In this document: one piece after another, positions 1-9,370 of the stretch
How the letters are laid out: the number at the start of each line of letters is the position of its first letter
How positions within the stretch are numbered: the first letter of the stretch is position 1
From: Burkholderia ubonensis
GTDB lineage: Bacteria; Pseudomonadota; Gammaproteobacteria; Burkholderiales; Burkholderiaceae
Length of the DNA: 64,000 nt
Direction: 5' to 3'
Assembly (NCBI RefSeq): GCF_001718695.1
Contig: NZ_CP013420.1
Span: 1,178,001 to 1,242,000, forward strand
Notes under the pieces: model-generated
The model's input: only the letters and a program-made list of their open reading frames with translations
The model's database searches: none
Told to the model about the DNA's origin: nothing
Translations under genes and position numbers: made by a program

Positions 1-3000
1 TGACGGCGTACGGCAGGCGTACGAACGTCACGGTCCCCGAGGTGGCCACGGGTTGAAAGGCAGTCGGCCCTGATGCGATATGGTTGGCGTTCGGTGCCGG
101 GGAATAATAGGTTGCAAGATTGACCGTCGGAAGCGGAGCCCCCGCTGCATGGGCGAGCTGCACAATCCATGACGGATGCGGGTCCGGCACCATCGTCGAA
201 TTACCGCCTGGAGACAGCAACCCGCCAAGTGTAGAGGTCAGCGGATATACATACCAGCTGAGCGTCCCGTCCGCTCCGGAATCAATGTAATAGAAGTCCT
301 CCGTGCCGATCACCGTCGACATCAGCAGCGGCGAGTTGATGACTGTCGATGTACTTGTAGTCGTCGAGATGTTGGCTGCCGCTGAGTTGTTAACGTTGTT
401 CGCAGCGATCGTCAGATCGTTCGTTGCAGTCAGCGTGCCGCCTGCGTTGCCGAGATCACCCGACAGATTGATGGTCGCGTTGCCACTACCGGCCGGACCA
501 TTGTTCGTGCCAACCCGCGTCGTGCCGCCAGAGTTGTCGTAACTCGTACCCGAGATCGCCAGCGTGTTGTTCGCCTGCACGAGACCGGCGTTTGTTCCCG
601 ATCCGTTCAGCCTCAGTGCGTTGGCTGAAACCGTTCCGCTTGCCGCGTTCACCAGCGATCCATTGATCGTCAGGTCGTTACCGTTGATCGTGCCAGTGTT
701 GCCAACAGTGCTATTCAGCGTCAGCGAACCCGTGCCCTGATTGATCGTCCCTGCGTTCGTGATGCCCTGAGCAGCCGTAACGGTTACTGCCCTGGCGGGT
801 AACGTCCACGTACCTGAGTTATTCACCGACAGCCCGGACAGATTAACGCCGTTCGTACCGTCGATCGTCCCAAGGATTCCGGTCGACGGATCAAGCGTCT
901 GATTCGGCAGATTCAGCGTCGCGATGTTCTGGGCGAGGATTTTGCCCGCAGTATTGTCGAATGACCCGTTGCCACCAGTGACCGTGACGGTGGTGTCGCC
1001 TGTCGCGGTCGTTGGATTCCGGACATCTCCCGCGAAGATCAACCCGGAATTGCTGAGACTGCTCGTCGTCAGGTTCAACGCGTTCGCGGCGAGCAACGAA
1101 CCCGAGTTGATCGTCGCGTTGCCGACAGTGATGTTCGCAGTCGGACCGTAAATCGATCCGCCATTGTTCAGATCCGTCGTGTTGACCGTCGCGGTTTGCA
1201 GCGACGACAGGCTTCCGGTGTTCGTGACGTTAAAGCCCGAGACGTTCAGATTGCCGCCGGCCATCTGCGTGCCGACGTTCGTGATCGTGTTGCCGCTCAG
1301 GCTGGCGTCGCCCCTGAACGCGGCTGTGCCGCCTGTCGTAAGGTTCTGCGATGCCGCAATCTGAGTCGTGCCACCAACCACCGCGTTTGCGGTCGTGACA
1401 TTCGCCCCTTTCAGCGAGGCGTTACCATTCACCGACAGTGCAGGCGCGCTCGCGTCGAACTGTGCGTGGAGCTGACCGGCGGATGTATCGAGGTTGTTCG
1501 TTGCCGTGGCCGTCAGGTTGCCGCCCACCGCGACGCCCTGCGTCGTGATGTTGTTGCCGGTCAGCGTCGCGCCCTTCGACACCGTGGTTTGACCGTACAG
1601 CGTCAGATTCTGGCCGGCATTCAGCGTCGCGTTGCCTGCACTTGCAACCGCGCCGGCGGCCGTCACGTTGCCCGACGTCGCATCGATCGCCAGGTCGCCC
1701 AGGCTCTTGACGCTACCTTGCGCGCTCACATCCGTCCCGGCCGCGATCGTCATCGCCCCGCCCGATAGTGCGTCACCCACCAACGTCGCACTGCCGTTCG
1801 TGGCAGTCAGCGTGCTGGAACCGACGGCGGTCGTCGCACCAACCGACAGGTTGTTATTCGCCGTCGCGGAGAGGGTATTGCCGGTCTGAATTGTCCCGGA
1901 GACATTGATGTTGTTGCCGGCCTTGAGCGTCGTGTCGTTCGCGACGCTAATTACGCCCGTGCCGTTCACGTCTCGGCCCGCTGTCACTCCCGCGTTACCG
2001 ACATTGCTAACCGACAAACCGCCATTCAGATTCGCGTCACGCCCCGCCGAAATCGTCGTGTTCTGGCCGCTCTGTACGGAACCGGCGACGGTTGCATCCT
2101 GTCCGGCATTGATGTTCAGCGCGCCCGGCGTCAAAACCGCTCCGGCGACTGAGACGCTGCCTGCGCTCGATCCGATCGACGTATTGCTACCGCTGTAGAC
2201 GGTACCGCCCAGGTTCACGCCCTGCTGGCCCGTCGCGTTCAATGCGCCCATCGACACGGCGTTGCCCGTCGTGCTGAGCGTGCCACCGTTTGCGGCAAGC
2301 GTCATGTCGCCAATCGACGCGGCATTGCCATTCACTTGCGTGCTACCGCCCGAGGTCACGCTGAGATGGCCGCCGCTCGTGACGTCACCGCCCAAGGTCG
2401 TGTTCTGCCCAGTCTGAATCGTCACCGCACCCGGTGCCGTAACCGTTCCGCCGAAGCTCGCGTTGGTGCCCGCCGTCGCATCGATCGTGCTGCCGCTCTG
2501 CACCGCGCCATTCAGGGCGATGGCTTGTCCGGCATTAAGGTTCACCGCGCCCTGCGAGGACGTCACGTTACCCTGCCCCGTGATCGAACCGCCTTGCGTG
2601 GCGATCGTCACAGGCCCTTGCGCCTGCGCCGTGCCGCCGATCGTCGCATCCTGCGCGGCGGAAACTGTCAGTGCCGAGTTGGATCGCGCGTTGCCGTTTA
2701 CGGTAGCTGATCCGCTCTGTGCCGTGATCGTCGTATTGCCAACCGAGGCGACGGAACCATCGACCGACGCATTGCGGCCAGCCGTCACTTGCACCGTGCT
2801 GCCGCCGACCAGATTGCCCGTTTCGGTTGCGTCGCGGCCCGCCTGAATCGTGATCGCGCCCGGTGCAGAGACATTCGCCAGCGTCGCATCTTGACCGGCC
2901 GTGGCCGTCACCGCGCCGCCACTTTGCACGCCACCGTTATAGGCGATGTTTTGGCTCGCCGACAGGCTCACGTTGCCCTGTGTCGTGCCAATCGCACCGG

Positions 3001-4840
3001 TACCAGTCAGGTTGCCATTCGTCGCCGTCAGCGTCGCGTCACCGGTCGTCGTCAACGCCCCGTTCACCGCGACGTTGCCGCCGGACACGTTGGCTGTTGC
3101 AGCCTGCGTCTGTCCACCGAGCGTTGTCGTCCCGCCTGCTTGAACCGTCAGCGCATCGGGCGTGACGGCCGTACCTGAAATCGTGGTATCGCCCGCGCTC
3201 GACGTGAGCGACAGCGGCCCTTGGGCCGATACGTTGCCGCCAACGGTTGTACTTTGTCCGGCGGCAATCGAAAGCACTGCATTGGTAACTGCATCGCCAT
3301 TGATTTGCGCCGAGCCGGTTTGTGCAGCAATCGTCGTGTTGCCGACGCCGGAAACGGAGCCGTTCACGGTGGCGTTTCGACCGCCCGTCAGCGCAACCGT
3401 ACTGCCGCCCTGCACCGCGCCGTCGACGGTCAGATCGCGCCCTGCCTTAGCCGATACGGCACCGGGTGCGCTCAGACCAGCCACCGTCAGATCACCGTTT
3501 GTCGTCTGCAACGCGATGTCGTGCGCGGACAGCAAGCCAATCGTCATCGACTGCCCCGCCGTCAGATTTGCGGAACCATTCGCAGCAACCGATGCCGCAT
3601 TCAGGTTGCCGCCTGCCGTCATCGCAACGTTCTGACCAGCCGACACCGAACCCATCGCGTTGATGTCGCCGTTCGCATTGACGGTGTAGTTTTGGTTCGC
3701 GAGTCCGGTACCGCTGATCGTCGAATTGCCTGCACTCGCCACGGCGACGTTCTGATTGGCAAAAGTTTGTCCGACTGCAATGTCGCCGTTCGAATTGACG
3801 ACTACATTGCCCGCCGTCGCCGACAGCGTGCCCTGCATGTTTACGCCCATGCCAGCCGCTGTGGACACGATATACACCGTACCGCTTGTGACCGACCCAT
3901 ACTGGCTTGCATCGACGGCAACTGCCTTCCCAATGACAGCCGCCGTGTTGGTCGCGCCGCTGGAGTTCGTCGCATACGTGTTGCCGCTCACGCCCATCGC
4001 GGTCGGCGTCACGATCTGATTACCGGTTACTACGTTCAGGCGCTGATCCGCCCGCAGCGGCGCCGCCAAACTGACGCTTTGTCCGATTAAGTCGATGTTG
4101 CCGACAGTCCCTTCGATGCCAGCACCCGGACCATTCACACCCGCCGGGCCGTCGATCGAAATGTTGCCCGAGCGCACATCGAAGGCCACCGCACCTGCGT
4201 GCGCAAAATCGGTTGATGCGCCTCCGACACCCATCAGAAACTGAGGCGTCCCGGTCGTCAACGTCAAGCCGGGAATGTTCGTGAGCGCCATCCCGTTTAC
4301 GGAGATGCCCCCTGGCGCAGCCACGATGACGGATGCAGGAGATCCGAAAACCTCAAGAGGCCCGTTAAGCGTAGCAATCGCGTTGGACGTAACTTGATTG
4401 ATGATTGTCGTTGCCGGCCGCCCGTTCAAGTTCGGGTTGGCGCCCAGTGTGCCGCCGAGCAATGGGGAACCAGCCACGGTACTGTTGTTGAGTACCAGGC
4501 CCTCGGGACCCACTCCGAACGATTGATACTGCCCAACGCTTATTCCATTCGCGTTCGCTGCGGGAATATTGATAGCGGGAATGCCCGTGCTGGTTTGCGT
4601 TACCGACGGCTGGAACGTGATCGGTGCACGAGGATCGATGATTGGCGCTGCGTGTGCAGTCTGATCCGCGAGCAAGACGGTCGGTGCAAAGTACATCACG
4701 ACCGTCATAATCCAAGCCGTGGCCTTAACCCACAGCGCATGCCCTTCACTTGTTAGCGAAGCATTGTCAAAAATAATCGTTTGCTTGGCTGTCCCCCGTT
4801 GAACAAGCCGAGCCTCTATATCGCGCGTGATGCGGCGCAT
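1..4840 (-). CDS. Filamentous haemagglutinin-like TpsA exoprotein (C-terminus beyond window)
   Basis: An uninterrupted minus-strand frame runs from ATG 4840 to the left edge (over 1,610 codons, no stop). The start MRRITRDIEARL is followed by a hydrophobic export segment (about residues 40-58) ending near an AHA cleavage-like site. Next comes a TPS/haemagglutination-activity domain, with the typical Asn-rich stretch VLNNSTVAG and the pattern GPLEVFGSPASVIVAAPGG. From about residue 300 onward the protein is made of degenerate short repeats of the type VxAGxDAxVxGxV, rich in Gly, Ala, Ser, Thr and Asn, as expected for a right-handed beta-helix shaft. In the family such proteins are secreted by an Omp85-type TpsB partner and act as adhesins or as CdiA/BcpA contact-dependent toxins. 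The C-terminus, which would tell these apart, and any tpsB or immunity gene lie outside the window. Confidence 0.9.
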   Translation of the reverse strand, partial: MRRITRDIEARLVQRGTAKQTIIFDNASLTSEGHALWVKATAWIMTVVMYFAPTVLLADQTAHAAPIIDPRAPITFQPSVTQTSTGIPAINIPAANANGISVGQYQSFGVGPEGLVLNNSTVAGSPLLGGTLGANPNLNGRPATTIINQVTSNAIATLNGPLEVFGSPASVIVAAPGGISVNGMALTNIPGLTLTTGTPQFLMGVGGASTDFAHAGAVAFDVRSGNISIDGPAGVNGPGAGIEGTVGNIDLIGQSVSLAAPLRADQRLNVVTGNQIVTPTAMGVSGNTYATNSSGATNTAAVIGKAVAVDASQYGSVTSGTVYIVSTAAGMGVNMQGTLSATAGNVVVNSNGDIAVGQTFANQNVAVASAGNSTISGTGLANQNYTVNANGDINAMGSVSAGQNVAMTAGGNLNAASVAANGSANLTAGQSMTIGLLSAHDIALQTTNGDLTVAGLSAPGAVSAKAGRDLTVDGAVQGGSTVALTGGRNATVNGSVSGVGNTTIAAQTGSAQINGDAVTNAVLSIAAGQSTTVGGNVSAQGPLSLTSSAGDTTISGTAVTPDALTVQAGGTTTLGGQTQAATANVSGGNVAVNGALTTTGDATLTATNGNLTGTGAIGTTQGNVSLSASQNIAYNGGVQSGGAVTATAGQDATLANVSAPGAITIQAGRDATETGNLVGGSTVQVTAGRNASVDGSVASVGNTTITAQSGSATVNGNARSNSALTVSAAQDATIGGTAQAQGPVTIATQGGSITGQGNVTSSQGAVNLNAGQAIALNGAVQSGSTIDATAGTNASFGGTVTAPGAVTIQTGQNTTLGGDVTSGGHLSVTSGGSTQVNGNAASIGDMTLAANGGTLSTTGNAVSMGALNATGQQGVNLGGTVYSGSNTSIGSSAGSVSVAGAVLTPGALNINAGQDATVAGSVQSGQNTTISAGRDANLNGGLSVSNVGNAGVTAGRDVNGTGVISVANDTTLKAGNNINVSGTIQTGNTLSATANNNLSVGATTAVGSSTLTATNGSATLVGDALSGGAMTIAAGTDVSAQGSVKSLGDLAIDATSGNVTAAGAVASAGNATLNAGQNLTLYGQTTVSKGATLTGNNITTQGVAVGGNLTATATNNLDTSAGQLHAQFDASAPALSVNGNASLKGANVTTANAVVGGTTQIAASQNLTTGGTAAFRGDASLSGNTITNVGTQMAGGNLNVSGFNVTNTGSLSSLQTATVNTTDLNNGGSIYGPTANITVGNATINSGSLLAANALNLTTSSLSNSGLIFAGDVRNPTTATGDTTVTVTGGNGSFDNTAGKILAQNIATLNLPNQTLDPSTGILGTIDGTNGVNLSGLSVNNSGTWTLPARAVTVTAAQGITNAGTINQGTGSLTLNSTVGNTGTINGNDLTINGSLVNAASGTVSANALRLNGSGTNAGLVQANNTLAISGTSYDNSGGTTRVGTNNGPAGSGNATINLSGDLGNAGGTLTATNDLTIAANNVNNSAAANISTTTSTSTVINSPLLMSTVIGTEDFYYIDSGADGTLSWYVYPLTSTLGGLLSPGGNSTMVPDPHPSWIVQLAHAAGAPLPTVNLATYYSPAPNANHIASGPTAFQPVATSGTVTFVRLPYAV

Positions 4841-4870
4841 GGCAGGTCTCTCTCGGAATTTTGGCGGAGT

Positions 4871-4900
4871 CTAACACAAGCCAAACCGATGCACCGTCAA
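4871..4900 (-). promoter_or_regulatory. Candidate sigma70 promoter for the haemagglutinin gene
   Basis: On the minus strand TTGACG (4900-4895) is followed 18 bases later by TGTTAG (4876-4871), about 30 bases upstream of the ATG at 4840. The -35 is near consensus and the -10 is weak. Inference from the sequence only. Confidence 0.35.
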
Positions 4901-5630
4901 TAATTGTCAGGTGCCACGCAATAGCGCATCGTAAAAAATGAAAGGAGTGAGGCCATTATCTTCACCAGCCACCAACGAAATATTTCAATAAATACAACAC
5001 CCGTCTCAAAAACGACATTTGGCAAACATTCGAATTCCGGCCTAACAATGCCCGCCCCATACGACGGCCGAATCAATAGGTTCCATACCGCTACACCTTG
5101 CTGCGCATGGGTCCGTACGCATCAACCTCTCAGAACGTTATCCAGTCGCGCAGCGCACGCATCGATTAGTGCCAGCCATTTCTCGCGTGAGCACATGCAG
5201 GAAAATAGAAGCGAGTTTATTTATAAATCAATCTCATCACCTCCAAGAACAATTATCAACACTGCAAAACATTTTATTTAACATTCCCCACATCACCCAC
5301 AAAGACCGAGTCGTAAACAAATGAAAATTGGCTGTCTCGTATATCTAAACGTCGGGCATCATCTGACCATGTTGCCAATATGCAACACTCTACGGTTTCA
5401 TTGCTCGTTCTGATGACGCGTACCCAGAAGTGTCCCGTCATGGAAGACATTCCATGCATGTGCAGCGTGGGGCTCGGCGGAATTCACGTCATACAAGGTC
5501 CGCTGATCTGCGGTGCCCCCGGATAAGCCGCTCTTCCTGCAGATTCAAGAAAATTTCAGACATATATGACCTATCTGAGCACGGCCCATGCTGGCCGCTC
5601 CGCCGATGCACTTCCGCATCGGCGCACTTC
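4901..5630. other. Intergenic region without a convincing gene
   Basis: This stretch separates two divergent genes and contains an AT-rich block at about 5180-5460. Short open frames are present, but none has a good ribosome-binding site or codon pattern. The AT-rich DNA would suit silencing by the H-NS-family proteins encoded further along the island. Confidence 0.5.
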
Positions 5631-5644
5631 GCTCAGGAGTCTGC

Positions 5645-6385
5645 GTGAATCCCACCCTCTACCTCGCCCTCCAGATTTGCCTCGGACTCGTCCTCGTCGC
5701 CATGTTCGGGTTCGGTTTCTATTGGCTCGCTACCAAGGACCGACGATCCACGCACCAAACACCGCCCCCGCCCTCGCGCTCGTTCACGCCCATCGATGGT
5801 GGCCATGACGAATGTGAAGCCCATGCACCGTATCCCGACCATGCACTTGAAGCCCTTCATGATTTCGCACCGGCATCGTCGAGTTCTATCGGGTCGTCTT
5901 GCGCATCGTTCGCTTCACCAGAGTATGACGAGCGCCCTTTCCAATCTGTATTTCCTTCCCCAGAGACGCCGCGCGAGCCGCCAATGTCGTCGCCCTCCGA
6001 CTACTTCTCCTACGCACCGTCACCGACGACAGACGCCACACCGTCCCAACCGGATGCACACAGCTGTCCGCAGTGCGGCTCGACGCATATCGAAGCGCGC
6101 AATGTCGGTCGCAAGACCGGCGGCACGATCGGCAGCGTCGCCGGCGCAACGAGCGGTTTCGCCATGGCGTTGTCAGGTGCCGAAGCTGGCGCAGCTGTTG
6201 GCGCAATCGGCGGACCGGTCGGCGCTGTATTCGGCGGACTAGCGGGCGCGGTCGTAGCCGGCCTGCTGGGCAGCGCAGCCGGTTCCGTCGCCGGCTCCAC
6301 TATCGGCGCAGTGCTCGACGACAACGTGTTGGACAACTATCGATGTCTGACATGCGACCACAGCTTCGGCTCCACCATTCGCTGA
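5645..6385 (+). CDS. Membrane protein with glycine-zipper hairpin inserted in a zinc ribbon
   Basis: GTG 5645 is chosen as start because AGGAG lies five bases upstream; an ATG at 5588 in the same frame lacks such a site. The protein is 246 aa. An N-terminal membrane segment (NPTLYLALQICLG...FYWLA) is followed by a long Pro/Ser-rich linker of about 110 residues. The C-terminal part starts with CPQCGS and ends with CLTCDHSF, forming a split CxxC...CxxC zinc ribbon. The roughly 75 residues between the two knuckles are Gly/Ala-rich and hydrophobic (GxxxG repeats), like a glycine-zipper membrane insert. The family is not one I can name. It is a paralogue of the pair at 6505-7051, where the membrane segment and zinc ribbon are separate genes. 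Function unknown. Confidence 0.7.
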   Translation: MNPTLYLALQICLGLVLVAMFGFGFYWLATKDRRSTHQTPPPPSRSFTPIDGGHDECEAHAPYPDHALEALHDFAPASSSSIGSSCASFASPEYDERPFQSVFPSPETPREPPMSSPSDYFSYAPSPTTDATPSQPDAHSCPQCGSTHIEARNVGRKTGGTIGSVAGATSGFAMALSGAEAGAAVGAIGGPVGAVFGGLAGAVVAGLLGSAAGSVAGSTIGAVLDDNVLDNYRCLTCDHSFGSTIR

Positions 6386-6504
6386 GCCCCGTCCGTGCCG
6401 TCTGATCCGCACAACCGGCCGAAAGCGCTCAATTACCGAACCATCGGTCAGCGTCGGTATGCCGATGTATCGCGTCGCGTTCGTCCATTCTCAGGAAATC
6501 AACC

Positions 6505-6627
6505 ATGCCCTCTCCCCTCGATTACCTCGCCGCCTTTGCACTCGCATTCGTGGGCGGCGCACTCGTGGCTGCGTGCCACTGCAAACACATCCGAAAGATC
6601 CGCAAGGAGGTCTCGGCCCATGCATGA
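6505..6627 (+). CDS. 40-aa single-span membrane protein
   Basis: ATG 6505 is preceded by CAGGAAA and encodes 40 residues with one hydrophobic span (YLAAFALAFVGGALVAA) followed by a basic tail (KHIRKIRK). Its stop codon lies inside the start region of the next gene (ATG 6620), and its own 3' end carries the AAGGAGG used by that gene, so the two should be translationally coupled. The small protein corresponds in position and character to the N-terminal membrane segment of the larger paralogue at 5645-6385. Function unknown. Confidence 0.55.
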   Translation: MPSPLDYLAAFALAFVGGALVAACHCKHIRKIRKEVSAHA

Positions 6628-7051
6628 TCATTCCCCGTTCGACGACGAGGAATTCGGCGCTACCCACTCGTCACGATCGGACGCCACTGAATCCGCACAC
6701 TACCGTCCGGGCGCAGGGCCAATCTATCCGTGTCCGACATGCCAGTCACCCCGAACGGAGCCTCGCCATGTCGCCCGTCGCATCGGTGGGACTATCGGGG
6801 CCGCGGCCGGCGCAACCGGCGCCGTCGCTATCGCCTTGTCTGGCGCGGAAGCCGGTGCAACGGCTGGATTGATCGCAGGTCCGATCGGCTCGGCATGCGG
6901 TGGTGTGGCCGGTGCGATTCTCGCCAGCCTGATCGCCGGCGCGGCTGGGTGTGCAACTGGGGCCGCCTTTGGCGAAGCCGTCGACCAAAAGATCCTCGAC
7001 AACTGGCGCTGTCTTGCGTGCGGGCGCACCTTCAGCATCCAGCCCCGCTAA
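6620..7051 (+). CDS. Glycine-zipper/zinc-ribbon protein, paralogue of 5645-6385
   Basis: ATG 6620 lies nine bases after a strong AAGGAGG and gives 143 aa; an in-frame upstream extension has no such signal. A short acidic N-terminus leads to CPTCQS, then a Gly/Ala-rich hydrophobic insert with GxxxG spacing, then CLACGRTF. This is the same split zinc ribbon as in the upstream protein, and the flanking motifs (RxxGGTIG, ALSGAEAGA, ILDNWRCL) align well with it, so the two arose by duplication. The first ATG overlaps the end of the 40-aa membrane gene by eight bases. No known function; a membrane-associated metal-binding protein is the most that can be said. Confidence 0.7.
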   Translation: MHDHSPFDDEEFGATHSSRSDATESAHYRPGAGPIYPCPTCQSPRTEPRHVARRIGGTIGAAAGATGAVAIALSGAEAGATAGLIAGPIGSACGGVAGAILASLIAGAAGCATGAAFGEAVDQKILDNWRCLACGRTFSIQPR

Positions 7052-7089
7052 TTCGCCGTTCGGGTCATTCCCCTCACTGATTTCGTTCC

Positions 7090-7110
7090 GCTCGGCCTCG
7101 GCCGGGCTTT
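7090..7110 (+). terminator. Weak terminator-like hairpin
   Basis: GCTCGGCC and GGCCGGGC form a stem with one wobble pair, followed only by TTT. It sits between two genes in the same position as the clearer terminators at 8318 and 11651. Confidence 0.3.
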
Positions 7111-7143
7111 ATGCACTGTAATTTTTGAATAGGAGTTTCGCTC

Positions 7144-8098
7144 ATGCATCTCGTCCAAACGATGGCCTACTCCGGCGCCGAACCCTGGCACGGCCTCGGA
7201 AACAAACTAGCTCCGAAACAACCGCTCGAAGTCTGGAAGCGTGCCGCCGGCATGGACTGGACCATCGAGGAAGCTGAAGTCCGGTTCGTCGCCGCCGGCA
7301 ATCGAAATCTCGGCTCAATTCACGCATTTCCCGAACAGAAGGTGCTGTACCGATCGGACACCAAAGCACCCTTGTCCGTCGTCTCCGCACGCTATCAGGT
7401 CGTGCAGCCCGAAGAGATTTTGGAGTTTTATCGAGACCTCACGGAGATCGGCGGCTTCCAGCTCGAGACGGCAGGGCCGCAAGCTCTGGGCGCTCGCCCG
7501 CACCGGTCAGTCCGGCATGCTTAAAGGCAAAGACGAGGCGAATGGCTACCTGCTGCTCGCCACGGCATGCGATGGCACGCTCGCGACGACGGCGCAGTTC
7601 ACGTCGATCAGAGTCGTCTGCAACAACACACTGCAAATCGCCTTGGGAAACAGTGCTGGCGCGATCAAGGTCTCGCACCGTTCGCAGTTTGATGCAGCCG
7701 CTGTCAAACGGCAGCTCGGTATCGCCGTTTCCACCTGGGATGCCTTTATGGCCCGCACCAAGGCGGTGTCCGAACGCAAGGTGACGGACTCCGCGGCCGA
7801 AGCGTTCCTGCGCCGCGTGCTGACCTACTCGACCGCCAATCTTCCGGATCGCGAAACGGTCGCCGTCAACGAACGCGCGATCAAGGCAGTGGGCCAGCTC
7901 TATGCCGGACGCGGGAAGGGTTCAGATCTGGCTTCTGCGTCGGGCACCGCGTGGGGATTGCTGAACGCTGTCACGGAATACGTCGATCACCACCGCCGTG
8001 CCCGTAGCGATGACCATCGCCTCGATGCAGCCTGGTTCGGTGCTGGCGCAACACTCAAAGAGCGCGCGTGGGGCGAGGCGATGAAGCTTGTCGCATGA
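7144..8098 (+). pseudogene. DUF932 phage/plasmid-like protein, frameshifted
   Basis: The first part (ATG 7144, preceded by TAGGAG) encodes MHLVQTMAYSGAEPWHGLG and continues to about residue 112. The homologous continuation, GRKLWALARTG through to the stop at 8098, is in the +1 frame. The switch falls near 7470-7485, so an indel that is not a multiple of three, most simply a short deletion, separates the halves. The combined product would be about 315 aa. The N-terminal WHGLG and the later VVCNNTL...RQLG pattern are typical of DUF932 proteins found on plasmids, phages and integrative elements; their biochemical role is not established. The last codons overlap the next ORF (ATGA). A sequencing error is an alternative to real decay. 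Confidence 0.8.
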
Positions 8099-8295
8099 CC
8101 AATCCGATCCCGCCTCTGGCAGTCGACATGCGAATTCAGATTCCGCGCGGAGCAGGGTTACGGTTCGGCGACCGTTACGCCACGATCCTGCAAATCAAAC
8201 CTCAGGGTACGACTGTCCACCTCGGAAACGGCAAGCTCGTAACCTTCGCAGGCGACGCACTGCAAGACGCATTCCGACGTGCCCGTTCGACATAG
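8095..8295 (+). CDS. Hypothetical 66-aa protein coupled to DUF932
   Basis: ATG 8095 overlaps the DUF932 stop in an ATGA arrangement, implying translational coupling. The product starts MTNPIPPLAVDMRIQIPRG and contains beta-rich hydrophilic sequence (RYATILQIKPQGTTVHLGNG). It has no recognisable domain, signal peptide or membrane span. It belongs to the integrative-element gene set on context. A terminator follows about 20 bases after the stop. Confidence 0.5.
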   Translation: MTNPIPPLAVDMRIQIPRGAGLRFGDRYATILQIKPQGTTVHLGNGKLVTFAGDALQDAFRRARST

Positions 8296-8317
8296 CCCCC
8301 ATATTCCCTCACCTGTG

Positions 8318-8354
8318 GCCCGGCCAGATTCGTCTGCCGGGCTTTCTTATTTTG
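8318..8354 (+). terminator. Rho-independent terminator
   Basis: A seven-base stem (GCCCGGC / GCCGGGC, 8318-8324 and 8336-8342) is followed by TTTCTTATTTT. It closes the unit ending with the gene at 8095-8295 and lies ten bases before the yqaJ-like start codon. Confidence 0.75.
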
Positions 8355-8363
8355 CGAGACTCC

Positions 8364-9359
8364 ATGAATACCCCTCATCCCGAACCACGGCGCGTTCGCA
8401 AGCCCGCACTGAAGCTCGTCAAGACGCAAGAGCTGAGTCGCGACGACTGGCTAGCCGTGCGCCGAACCGGCATCGGCGGATCGGATGCTGCTGCTGCGGT
8501 CAGCCTCAACCCATACATGAGCGCACTGGAATTGTGGCTTGACAAGACCGGTCGTGCCGACGGCCTTCCCCGCCCCGATCCGGACGATACGACGTTGCCG
8601 ACGTACTGGGGCACGCTGCTCGAACCCATCGTCGCCGCCTCGTACACGAAGCAGACGGGGAATCGCGTGCGGCGGGTCAATGCCGTGCTGCGGCATCCAA
8701 CAGTGCCGTTTATGTTGGCGAATATCGACCGGGAAATCGTCGACGCACGCGACGTGCAGGTTCTCGAGTGCAAGACAGCCGGCGAGTTCGGCGCGCGACT
8801 CTGGCGCGATGGCGTGCCCGAGTACGTGCAGATTTAGGTACAGCACTAGTTGGCCGTCACGGGCAAGTCTGCGGCGCACGTCGCCGTGCTGCTCTGTGGT
8901 CAAGCGCTCGAAGTCCATCGGATCGAGCGCGACGACGCGTTGATCGGTCGGCTGATCGAACTCGAAGCGCGGTTCTGGCGATACGTGGAGACCGATGCAC
9001 CGCCGCCCGCCGACGGATCGGAATCGGCCGATCGTGCGCTGCGCCACCTGTATCCGGGCAATGGCGAAACGATCAACTTCAGCAACGACCGCTTGCTGTC
9101 AGCCACGTTCGCCGATCTGGTCGCCGTGCGTGTCGAGATCGAGACGCGCCAGCAACTCGAAGCGCAGTTCAAGCAGATGATCCAGGAGGCCATGGGTGAC
9201 GCAATCCGGGCCGTATTCGAAACCGGCTCCGTGTCGTTCAAGCGTAGCAAGGATTCGTCCGGGGTCGACCTGGCTCGACTGTTGGCCGATCACCCCGAGT
9301 TCGAAACGCAGTACGCCACCTCGAAGCCGGGTTCCCGTCGCTTTCTCATTTCCACCTGA
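8364..9359 (+). pseudogene. YqaJ-type (lambda exonuclease-like) recombinase with two in-frame ambers
   Basis: From ATG 8364 one frame encodes a YqaJ-family nuclease of 331 codons. The N-terminus has DWLAVRRTGIGGSDAAAA, and LMANIDRE and LECKTAGEFG correspond to catalytic Asp and Glu-x-Lys positions (the second as ECKTA). The frame is broken by TAG at 8835-8837 and again at 8847-8849, then continues with LAVTGKSAAHVAVLL to 9359 in the same frame. In the family the segment reads roughly QVQHQLAVTG, so both TAG codons replace Gln codons (CAG to TAG). Such enzymes resect DNA 5' to 3' for single-strand annealing, usually with a RecT/Bet partner, which is not seen here. TAG also ends neighbouring genes (9596, 12517), which argues against general recoding. 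Either a decayed gene or an unusual readthrough case. Confidence 0.8.
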
Positions 9360-9370
9360 TTTCGTTCCCC

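Noticed and set aside
5048..5459. Short frames in the AT-rich region (77 aa plus, 61 aa minus)
   Set aside because: No start signal and no protein-like composition; likely chance.
8835..8849. Recoding of TAG as glutamine throughout the element
   Set aside because: Other genes in the module end with TAG at their natural lengths, so a general code change is unlikely; only local suppression or decay remains possible.
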